44,984 bases of DNA, from NCBI GenBank assembly GCA_017521605.1, contig JAFXCD010000019.1:1-44984 (forward strand), written 5' to 3'. Under the pieces are notes generated by a model. That model was not told the origin of the DNA and did no database searches. It saw only the letters and a program-made list of their open reading frames with translations. The DNA is from Lachnospiraceae bacterium. GTDB lineage: Bacteria; Bacillota; Clostridia; Lachnospirales; Lachnospiraceae. How positions within the stretch are numbered: the stretch's first letter is position 1; each line of letters opens with the position of its first letter. This document shows, piece after piece, positions 1 to 6,142 of the stretch. The position numbers and the translations under genes were made by a program.

Positions 1-2
1 AT

Positions 3-599
3 GATGAGCAAGTGTTTATGGTTGATGAATTGCCTAGAGTTATAGAATATTTAGAAGAAAACCTTGATATGGTGAATTTGGGATTACTTCTTATATTTAA
101 GACTGGATTACGTGTTGGTGAACTTGCAGGCTTAAAGAATGTTGATGTTAAAAATGGTGTTATTCATGTGAATCGAACTGAAATCAGTCATAAGGGAAGT
201 GATGGAGCTATGGTTTATGAAGTGAGAGATTTCCCTAAGACAGATGCCGGAATTCGAGAGGTTATTCTTCCTGATAATTATGAGTGGATATTGAGAAAGA
301 TTAGAGTTTTAAATCCTTTTGGTGAATATCTGTTTGAAAAAGATGGAGAACGCATTAGAACTTACGTCTTTAGAAATCGTCTGTACACCGTTTGTAAGAA
401 AGCGGAAGCTAAGAGGAAGTCACCACATAAAGCAAGGAAAACATATGGTAGTATACTAATTGATAGTGGTGTTCCTGAATCTACAGTTATTAATCAGATG
501 GGACATACAGATATTAAGACCACGAAACAACACTACTATAAGAATAGAAGAAGTGTTGTTCAGATAAAGGATGAAATCAACAAAGTAGAAGGGTTATAA
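3..599 (+). CDS. Tyrosine recombinase (phage/ICE-type integrase), 3' part, truncated by window edge
   Basis: The reading frame is open to the left edge (codons DEQVF precede the first internal Met at 12), so this is the C-terminal 198 residues of a longer integrase. The whole catalytic domain is present: the first catalytic Arg in TGLRVGEL, the HKAR (HxxR) box, the GH of MGHTDIKTT, and the nucleophilic Tyr in HYYKN near the end. Such enzymes integrate and excise prophages or integrative elements by strand exchange at att sites. The gene stops 139 bp before the 3' end of a tRNA-Glu gene on the other strand, a classic arrangement for an element integrated at a tRNA 3' end. The body of the element would then lie to the left, outside the window. 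Family is certain; which element it belongs to is unknown. Confidence 0.93.
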   Translation, partial: DEQVFMVDELPRVIEYLEENLDMVNLGLLLIFKTGLRVGELAGLKNVDVKNGVIHVNRTEISHKGSDGAMVYEVRDFPKTDAGIREVILPDNYEWILRKIRVLNPFGEYLFEKDGERIRTYVFRNRLYTVCKKAEAKRKSPHKARKTYGSILIDSGVPESTVINQMGHTDIKTTKQHYYKNRRSVVQIKDEINKVEGL

Positions 600-616
600 T
601 TGGGTGAACATATGTC

Positions 617-639
617 TGATACCCTGATTGATACCCTGA
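617..639 (+). repeat. Tandem 11-bp direct repeat (tgataccctga) after the integrase
   Basis: Two copies of tgataccctga lie at 617-627 and 629-639, a 12-bp period, directly after the integrase stop codon. Short direct repeats beside an integrase gene often serve as arm-type integrase or Xis binding sites. Here that role is inferred from position only. Confidence 0.45.
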
Positions 640-673
640 GAATTTTTAGACTTCAAACCAAAATCAGAGAAAT

Positions 674-711
674 TAAAAAAGCATTGAAAATTCGGTGGTT
701 TCAACGCTTCT
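674..711 (-). terminator. Intrinsic terminator of the tRNA-Glu transcript
   Basis: On the minus strand an 11-bp stem pairs 699-709 with 679-689 (one G-U pair) and is followed by six T residues. It lies about 30 nt beyond the tRNA 3' end. Confidence 0.7.
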
Positions 712-737
712 TTAAAAATAATTATTCATGTTTTTAG

Positions 738-809
738 CAGCTCGTAGGGGAATCGAACCCCTGTTTCCGCCGTGAGAGGGCGGCGTCTTGACCGCTTGAC
801 CAACGAGCC
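738..809 (-). tRNA. tRNA-Glu, anticodon CTC
   Basis: The reverse complement folds as a full 72-nt cloverleaf. The acceptor arm GGCTCGT pairs with ACGAGCT (first pair G-U). The anticodon arm is CCGCC-CTCTCAC-GGCGG with anticodon CTC. The T arm is AGGGG-TTCGATT-CCCCT. The discriminator base is G, and CCA is not encoded. It reads GAG glutamate codons. Its 3' end faces the integrase gene, so it is a candidate attachment site. Confidence 0.96.
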
Positions 810-883
810 AAAATTTTCCTTCGGAAAAATAGAAAAACCTTTGGTTTTTCTAGGTTGTTGCATGCTTTCTTGAGCACTCGTTT

Positions 884-912
884 ATAATACTACAACTTAT
901 TCAGAAAAGCAA
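884..912 (-). promoter_or_regulatory. Sigma-A promoter of tRNA-Glu
   Basis: On the minus strand TTGCTT (907-912) and TATTAT (884-889) are 17 nt apart, about 75 nt before the tRNA. Two short hairpins lie in the leader between promoter and tRNA (about 811-851). Confidence 0.7.
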
Positions 913-1010
913 GTACTTTTTTCAAAAAAATATTACTTTTTTATCCATGGAATTCAATGCATATTAACGTTTTTTAGACAGCATACAATACTCCATTGTT
1001 AGTGTGGGTG

Positions 1011-1019
1011 TGCTATACT
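1011..1019 (+). promoter_or_regulatory. Extended -10 promoter of the dihydrouridine synthase gene
   Basis: TGC-TATACT is an extended -10 box with no convincing -35 at 17 nt. It lies 40 nt before the start codon of the next gene, whose ribosome site is GAAGGA. Confidence 0.5.
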
Positions 1020-1058
1020 TAAATATAAAAGAAAAGAGAAAAGAAGGAAAATAACATA

Positions 1059-2012
1059 ATGAGACTGGAAATGGCACCCTTAGAAGGAATGACAACCTAT
1101 TTATTTCGAAAGGTGTATTCTAAATATTATGGACATATAGATAAGTACTATACACCATTTTTGTCGTTACATAAGGAGAAAGAATTCAACCATAAGGAAC
1201 GACAGGAAGTGTTGCCGGAGAACAATAAAGGATTGTGGGTGGTTCCACAAGTACTCACGAATTCAGTGGAAGATTTTTTGAGAGCTGCCAATACTTTGAA
1301 GGAACTGGGGTATGAGGAAGTCAACATCAATCTGGGATGTCCTTCCGGTACAGTGGTACCTAAAGGAAAGGGTGCAGGAATGTTGGCAGAGCCGGAACGT
1401 TTAGAACAATTTTTGGTGGGGTGTTTTGAAAAAACACCGGTAAAAATTTCTGTAAAAACACGTTTGGGTATGGAGAAGGAAGAAGAGTGGGAAAAACTTC
1501 TTGCCATATATAATAAGTTTCCGTTGGAAGAATTAATTGTACATGCACGAATTAGAGAGGATTATTATAAAAATCCGGTACGTTTGGAAGCTTTTGGTAA
1601 GGCTCTTGAAGAGAGTCTGTGTACAGTGTGTTACAATGGTGATATTTTCGGGGTGGAAGATTATGTACAATTAACAGAGAGTTTTCCTAAATTGAAAGCA
1701 GTGATGCTGGGGCGCGGACTGCTTCGAAATCCCGGATTGGCAGTTGATATTGTTAGTAAGTGGAACACAGAAGAAAAAGAACCATTTGTGCAAATGAAGG
1801 ATAAGGAAAAAATACAGGCATTTCATGATGAACTTTATGCAGGATATCAGCAGTTATTAGGTGGGGATCGTAATGTTTTGTTTAAGATGAAAGAGTTGTG
1901 GAGTTATTTGATTTTCAGTTTTCCGGAAAAAGAGAATCAGTTGAAAAAATTAAATAAATTAAAGACCTGTGCAGAATATGAAAGCTGGTTAAGAATAAAG
2001 GCTGATGAATAA
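1059..2012 (+). CDS. tRNA-dihydrouridine synthase family protein
   Basis: A 317-residue flavoenzyme of the Dus family, which reduces uridine to dihydrouridine in the D-loop of tRNA using FMN and NAD(P)H in the cytoplasm. The protein starts with the FMN-barrel signature MAPLEGMT. It has the catalytic cysteine in NLGCPSGTVVPKGKGAG (general acid of Dus enzymes), then KTRLG, the VHAR strand, YNGDIF, and the phosphate-binding MLGRGLLRNPGL. Length is normal. The start at 1059 follows GAAGGAAAATAAC and an extended -10 promoter. It is a compact Dus of the type common in Lachnospiraceae, distinct from the DusB that usually sits near lysS or coaX; the exact tRNA position modified cannot be read. Likely monocistronic, since a new promoter follows at 2037. 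Confidence 0.92.
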   Translation: MRLEMAPLEGMTTYLFRKVYSKYYGHIDKYYTPFLSLHKEKEFNHKERQEVLPENNKGLWVVPQVLTNSVEDFLRAANTLKELGYEEVNINLGCPSGTVVPKGKGAGMLAEPERLEQFLVGCFEKTPVKISVKTRLGMEKEEEWEKLLAIYNKFPLEELIVHARIREDYYKNPVRLEAFGKALEESLCTVCYNGDIFGVEDYVQLTESFPKLKAVMLGRGLLRNPGLAVDIVSKWNTEEKEPFVQMKDKEKIQAFHDELYAGYQQLLGGDRNVLFKMKELWSYLIFSFPEKENQLKKLNKLKTCAEYESWLRIKADE

Positions 2013-2036
2013 AAATACTAAAAAACGTCATAATCA

Positions 2037-2065
2037 TTGTTAAAATGTGTAAAATGTGGTATACT
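2037..2065 (+). promoter_or_regulatory. Sigma-A promoter of the HD-GYP gene
   Basis: TTGTTA (2037-2042) and TATACT (2060-2065) are spaced by exactly 17 nt and preceded by TGG (extended -10). The -35 box coincides with an in-frame upstream TTG, which rules that codon out as the translation start. Confidence 0.8.
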
Positions 2066-2093
2066 AACAGAAACTAATTATGGTGGTGCTAGA

Positions 2094-3200
2094 TTGAGTA
2101 GAAGATTTTTTGTACGGACAAGTTCATTAAAAGTGGGTATGAAAATCGACCAATCCCTTATTGATAAAACCCGTAGAGTTTTAATTGCCAGAGGGACTAT
2201 ATTGGATGATTATCTGATTGAGGCCCTGGGACGGTTAGGAATTAACGGCGTTTATATCCGTGAGGGTGAAGACGTGGAGAACCCAGAATTTTCAGGCTTT
2301 GGACCGGTATCTGAAGAAACCCAAAAGAAAATTGAAAAGCTAATGGTAGCAGATCGTTCCAGAGTTACCCTTACTGAAAGTGTTAAGAAGCGTGTACAGG
2401 AAGGAATTTCCTATTTGTATAGCAATACAGATGCAAATGACTTTGCAGATGCGTCAAAAAGCATTGCTTCAGAGCTTTTAAAAGCAATTGATGCCAATGA
2501 TGCCTTGGCCGTGGATATCAGTATGCTGAAGGTCAGTGATGAGTATACCTTTAAGCATAGTGTTGATGTAGCAACCATGGCCATGGTAGTAGCGAAGAAA
2601 ATGGGCTTTTCGGAAGAAGAGGTGTATGATATAGGTGTGGCAGGTTTGCTTCATGATTTGGGTAAGTCCAAGGTGCCTCCTGAGATTTTGAATAAACCCG
2701 GGAAACTTACAGAAGAAGAATTTGAAGTGATGAAGAAGCATTCCTTTTATAGCTACAGCATTTTGAAAAATAATAAGGGAATAAAGGATAGTGTAAAGCT
2801 GGCGGTACTACAGCATCATGAAAAGATAAATGGAAAAGGCTACCCAATGGGATTGACATCCGGTCAGATTTGCAAATTTGCAAAGATTTTGACGGTAGTG
2901 GATATTTATGATGCTTTGGTAACAGAGCGTCCTTATAAAGCAGCCTTTTCCCAGCGTGATGCAGTAGAAATGCTGATGGCTATGACCTATGAGCTTGATA
3001 TGGATGCATTAAAAGGCTTTTTGGGAAGTGTCATTCTCTACCCGGTAAATTGTATTGTACAACTCAGTAACGGTGAATCAGCACGAGTGGTAGAAAACTA
3101 TACAGAATATATTTTGCGACCTAAGGTAGTGGGTTTGCAGAGTGGACGGGTATATGATTTGGCTTATGATTTGAATTGCGCTAATATCATTATTCCGTAA
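2094..3200 (+). CDS. HD-GYP domain protein, probable cyclic-di-GMP phosphodiesterase
   Basis: A 368-residue protein predicted to hydrolyse cyclic di-GMP. The start chosen is TTG at 2094 (MSRRFF), because a longer frame beginning at 2037 would start inside the promoter. The sequence GGTGGTG lies upstream as a weak ribosome site. The N-terminal ~100 residues (SLKVGMKIDQSLIDKTRRVL onward) resemble the DUF3391-like module found before HD-GYP domains. The HD-GYP core has HS-D at 155-158, the metal-binding HD in LLHDLGK (187-188), HHEKINGKGYP (241-251), and DIYDALVTERPYK. All the residues that define an active HD-GYP are present. There is no membrane segment, so it should be cytosolic. It is closed by a strong terminator. 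A second likely c-di-GMP enzyme lies 3 kb downstream. Confidence 0.92.
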   Translation: MSRRFFVRTSSLKVGMKIDQSLIDKTRRVLIARGTILDDYLIEALGRLGINGVYIREGEDVENPEFSGFGPVSEETQKKIEKLMVADRSRVTLTESVKKRVQEGISYLYSNTDANDFADASKSIASELLKAIDANDALAVDISMLKVSDEYTFKHSVDVATMAMVVAKKMGFSEEEVYDIGVAGLLHDLGKSKVPPEILNKPGKLTEEEFEVMKKHSFYSYSILKNNKGIKDSVKLAVLQHHEKINGKGYPMGLTSGQICKFAKILTVVDIYDALVTERPYKAAFSQRDAVEMLMAMTYELDMDALKGFLGSVILYPVNCIVQLSNGESARVVENYTEYILRPKVVGLQSGRVYDLAYDLNCANIIIP

Positions 3201-3212
3201 ACTTTAAATTTA

Positions 3213-3272
3213 AATGATGTCAATACACTTTCACAGTATAAAATATTGAAGTGTATTGACATCATTATTTTT
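3213..3272 (+). terminator. Intrinsic terminator after the HD-GYP gene
   Basis: A perfect 18-bp stem (3213-3230 with 3249-3266) and an 18-nt loop are followed by ATTTTT. The 3' arm contains TTGACA (3256-3261), which also appears to serve as the -35 box of the next promoter. Confidence 0.85.
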
Positions 3273-3284
3273 CTATGATAACAT
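3256..3284 (+). promoter_or_regulatory. Candidate promoter of the riboswitch-symporter transcript
   Basis: TTGACA (3256-3261, perfect -35) and TAACAT (3279-3284, weak -10) are 17 nt apart. The predicted transcript would begin about 18 nt before the aptamer. Confidence 0.5.
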
Positions 3285-3308
3285 TTTAACAGTGTAAATA
3301 AAAAGAAA

Positions 3309-3399
3309 AGGACTCTGGAGAAGCCTGATGAAACGATTCGGGTGCCGAAGGTGTACAGCATGGGCACATGCCAATCTCTCAGGCGAAAGGACAGAGAAG
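3309..3399 (+). ncRNA. Glycine riboswitch, single aptamer
   Basis: The conserved glycine aptamer landmarks are in order: GGACTCTGGAGA, the GCCGAAGG core, then ATCTCTCAGGCGAAAGGACAG and AGAG. The outer stem is CTCTG with CAGAG. Only one aptamer is seen, whereas many glycine riboswitches are tandem. It is followed by an intrinsic terminator (3429-3456) and a gene for an alanine/glycine:cation symporter, a well-known target. Segment 3372-3378 (caatctc) can pair either within the aptamer or with 3428-3434 in the 5' arm of the terminator, which suggests a glycine-OFF switch. Confidence 0.93.
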
Positions 3400-3428
3400 T
3401 GAAGTTTATTTCTGTGTACTTTTTTGCG

Positions 3429-3456
3429 AGATTGTTATAAACAATCTTATTTTTTT
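3429..3456 (+). terminator. Riboswitch-controlled attenuator hairpin
   Basis: An 8-bp stem (3429-3436 with 3440-3447) is followed by TATTTTTTT and lies between the glycine aptamer and the symporter start codon. Its 5' arm overlaps the sequence complementary to aptamer positions 3372-3378. Confidence 0.8.
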
Positions 3457-3485
3457 GCACAAAAAAGAAGAAGGGAAATAGATTT

Positions 3486-4907
3486 ATGTGGACACAGTTT
3501 AATGAATTGTTAGTAAAAATTGATGATTTCGTATGGGGACCGCCTCTGATGGTATTGATTCTGGCAGGTGGATTGTTATTAACCATACGTCTGGGTTTAC
3601 TACAGGTAAGGAAATTGCCATTAGCATTGAAGTGGATGGTAAAAAATGAAAAAGGCGGTATAGGTGAGGTATCCAGCTTCAGTGCTTTATGTACAGCTCT
3701 TTCAGCCACTATTGGTACCGGAAATATTGTAGGTGTGGCAACGGCTATTGCAGCAGGCGGCCCCGGTGCCTTATTCTGGATGGAAGTGGCAGCGTTCCTT
3801 GGTATAGCAACTAAGTATTCAGAAGGGTTATTGGCAGTTAAGTATCGTGTGGTAGATGAAAAAACAGGTCATACCTTAGGCGGACCTTTCTACTATATTG
3901 AGAAAGGTATGGGTAAAAAGGCTAAATGGCTTGGAAAGGTATTTGCTTTCTTTGGTGTATGTGCAGGTTTATTGGGTATTGGTACCTTTACCCAGGTAAA
4001 TGGTATTTCTTCAGCAGTGAAGAATTTCTTTGATCCCAATGATGCAGCTACAGTAGCTATTCCTGGGCTGGGAACCTATTCCTGGGCAGTTATCATTGCT
4101 TCTTTAGTATTAACAGTAGGTGTAGCATTGGTATTAATTGGTGGTGTTAAACGTATTGCCAAGGTTTCTGAAATTGTGGTACCTTTTATGGCAGTGATTT
4201 ATATTCTTTTAGGTTTTGTAATTATAGTTTGCAATATTACTAAAGTTCCGGAAGCTGTTGCTATCATTGTGAAGGGAGCATTTAATCCCCAGGCAGTAAC
4301 TGGTGGTGTGGTTGGTAGTATGATTGTAGCAATGCAGAAGGGAGTGGCTAGAGGTATCTTCTCCAATGAAGCTGGTCTTGGTTCTGCACCTATTGCAGCC
4401 GCAGCAGCACAAACAAAGGAGCCGGTACGTCAAGGTTTGGTTTCTATGACAGGTACTTTTATTGATACCATTATTGTATGCACCATGACCGGTCTTGCAA
4501 TTGTTATCACAGGTGCTTGGCAGGTAGAAGGATTGGAAGGTGTAGCGATTACTACATATGCATTTAATAATGGTTTGCCTCTTCCTGCAACAGTATCTTC
4601 CTTCTTGTTAATGCTTTGTCTGGTATTCTTTGCATTTACTACTATTTTAGGTTGGGATTATTATTCTGAAAGATGTCTGGAATATTTGACGGGCGGCAAG
4701 ATGAAGGCAGTAAATGCATACAGATGGTTATATATCTTGGCAGTTTTTATAGGACCATATATGACTGTATCCGCAGTATGGACATTAGCAGATATCTTCA
4801 ATGGCATGATGGCCATTCCCAATATGATTGCACTCTTTGCATTAAGTGGAGTGGTTGCTAAGGAAACTAAAGACTTCTTTGCTGCAAAGAAGGATAAAGA
4901 AGCATAA
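3486..4907 (+). CDS. Alanine/glycine:cation symporter family protein (AgcS)
   Basis: A 473-residue integral membrane protein that imports alanine or glycine together with Na+ or H+. Family hallmarks are the N-terminal WGPPLMVLILAGG segment, SSFSALCTALSATIGTGN, the VATAIAAGGPGALFWM stretch, GLGSAPIAAAAAQT, and a C-terminal half with repeated hydrophobic helices (about ten to eleven in all). Length is typical. The start at 3486 follows AAGAAGGGAAA. A glycine riboswitch and attenuator precede it, so glycine, or alanine entering with it, is the likely transported and sensed substrate. A strong terminator follows, making this a single-gene riboswitch unit. Family assignment is firm; the alanine versus glycine preference is not visible. 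Confidence 0.95.
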   Translation: MWTQFNELLVKIDDFVWGPPLMVLILAGGLLLTIRLGLLQVRKLPLALKWMVKNEKGGIGEVSSFSALCTALSATIGTGNIVGVATAIAAGGPGALFWMEVAAFLGIATKYSEGLLAVKYRVVDEKTGHTLGGPFYYIEKGMGKKAKWLGKVFAFFGVCAGLLGIGTFTQVNGISSAVKNFFDPNDAATVAIPGLGTYSWAVIIASLVLTVGVALVLIGGVKRIAKVSEIVVPFMAVIYILLGFVIIVCNITKVPEAVAIIVKGAFNPQAVTGGVVGSMIVAMQKGVARGIFSNEAGLGSAPIAAAAAQTKEPVRQGLVSMTGTFIDTIIVCTMTGLAIVITGAWQVEGLEGVAITTYAFNNGLPLPATVSSFLLMLCLVFFAFTTILGWDYYSERCLEYLTGGKMKAVNAYRWLYILAVFIGPYMTVSAVWTLADIFNGMMAIPNMIALFALSGVVAKETKDFFAAKKDKEA

Positions 4908-4920
4908 AGTGATTTATATA

Positions 4921-4953
4921 GAAACCCGTACTAAAGTATGGGTTTCTTTTTTT
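4921..4953 (+). terminator. Intrinsic terminator after the symporter gene
   Basis: A GAAACCCGTACT/AGTATGGGTTTC stem with one G-U pair is followed by seven T residues. Confidence 0.9.
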
Positions 4954-4962
4954 GTACAAAAG

Positions 4963-4971
4963 TGTTATGAT
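4963..4971 (+). promoter_or_regulatory. Possible extended -10 promoter of the kinase-DHFR gene
   Basis: TGT-TATGAT lies 31 nt before the start codon, right after the terminator. The -35 at 17 nt (TTTCTT) is poor, so this is tentative. Confidence 0.4.
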
Positions 4972-5002
4972 AAGTAAGTAGGAGTGTAATTTGGGGTAGA
5001 TT

Positions 5003-6094
5003 ATGATTGATATTGTTAACAAAGTTTTAGAACATATAAGTGCGTATCAGAAGAAACAGACCAAAGAGCGGATAGTAATAGCTATAGATGGTATGTGCGG
5101 AGCCGGAAAAAGTACATTGGCGGGATTGCTTCATGAAAGTCTTGGGGGTAATTTGTTTCATATGGATGATTTTTTCCTTCAACCGCATCAGAGAACGGCT
5201 GAACGTTTAAAGGAAATCGGCGGTAATGTGGATTATGAACGGTTTCGGGAAGAAGTCACGGACCATTTGGTAGATGTACAAGGGTTTGTTTATGGAGTTT
5301 ATGACTGTGGAAAGCAATGCATTTACAGACAGATTCAAGTGAAATCTGCTAATATCAATATTATTGAAGGGAGTTATTCTCTACATCCATATTTTGAAGA
5401 TAAGGCGGATATAAAAGTATTCTTATCCGTGGATAGTGAGGAACAGATAAAGCGCATTAGTAATAGGAATACTAAGGAGCAGGTTAATCGTTTTATTAAA
5501 GAGTGGATACCTAAAGAGAAGTTATATTTTGAAGAATATGATATTCCACAAAAATGTATATGTTTTGATACTACCCATTGTAAAATGGTATCCGAGAAAG
5601 CAGCCGGCTCCGGCCCGGTGATAGGTTTGATTGTAGCATATAGTAAAAATAGAGTTATTGGTAAGGATGGACGGATTCCATGGAGAATTGAAGGAGAACA
5701 GAAGCGTTTTCGTGAGTTGACTACCGGAAACGTGGTAATTATGGGCAGAAAGACCTATGAGGAAATCGGTAAACCTTTACCAAACCGCTATACTATTGTA
5801 GTGTCCAATACTAAAAAGTTCGAAGCGGAGAACTGTACTACGGTAGGAACATTAAAGGAAGCCTTAGAGATTGCCGATAAAAGTAAAAATGTATACATTT
5901 CCGGTGGCGCCGAATTGTATAAAGAGGCTATTGATATCGTAGATAAAATGTTTATTACAGAAATTGATGCAGAGATAGAGGGGGATACTTTTTTTTCGGA
6001 GTTTGAAGAAAAGGATTTCCATAGAGAGGTTGAAAGCCATGTGGATGGAGAAATTCCGTATACTTATGTGACATATACCAGAAAACATGGCTAA
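5003..6094 (+). CDS. Fusion of a uridine-kinase-like P-loop domain with dihydrofolate reductase
   Basis: This 363-residue protein carries two complete domains. Residues 1 to about 195 are a uridine-kinase-like NTPase: Walker A GMCGAGKS (30-37), the HMDDFFL acidic strand (53-59), GGNVDYERFREEV, and IIEGSYSLHP. Residues 206-361 are a full dihydrofolate reductase: IGLIVAYSKNRVIG, PWRIEGE with the proton-relay acid as Glu232, VIMGRKTYEEIGKPLP (NADPH binding), YISGGAELYKEA, and TEIDAEIEGDTFF. DHFR makes tetrahydrofolate from dihydrofolate. The kinase half may act on a nucleoside or pantothenate-like alcohol; its substrate cannot be read. No thyA lies nearby. The reading frame is continuous across the join (residues 195-206), so the fusion is genuine in this sequence. 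Confidence 0.9.
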   Translation: MIDIVNKVLEHISAYQKKQTKERIVIAIDGMCGAGKSTLAGLLHESLGGNLFHMDDFFLQPHQRTAERLKEIGGNVDYERFREEVTDHLVDVQGFVYGVYDCGKQCIYRQIQVKSANINIIEGSYSLHPYFEDKADIKVFLSVDSEEQIKRISNRNTKEQVNRFIKEWIPKEKLYFEEYDIPQKCICFDTTHCKMVSEKAAGSGPVIGLIVAYSKNRVIGKDGRIPWRIEGEQKRFRELTTGNVVIMGRKTYEEIGKPLPNRYTIVVSNTKKFEAENCTTVGTLKEALEIADKSKNVYISGGAELYKEAIDIVDKMFITEIDAEIEGDTFFSEFEEKDFHREVESHVDGEIPYTYVTYTRKHG

Positions 6095-6142
6095 GAATGA
6101 TTTTGATAATGTTTTATATTGGGGAAGGAAAGGAGGACGCAG

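Noticed and set aside
811-851. Two small hairpins upstream of tRNA-Glu considered as a separate terminator or a lost tRNA
   Set aside because: They lie inside the tRNA leader, have AT-rich stems and no tRNA-like arms; they could be processing elements but there is no firm support.
2037-2093. Upstream TTG extension of the HD-GYP protein
   Set aside because: The codon lies in the -35 box of a well-formed promoter, and the extra 19 residues have no family support.
3164-3709. 181-codon minus-strand ORF opposite the glycine riboswitch and the symporter start
   Set aside because: It is antisense to the riboswitch, terminator and a certain gene, has no ribosome site, and shows no recognisable protein features.
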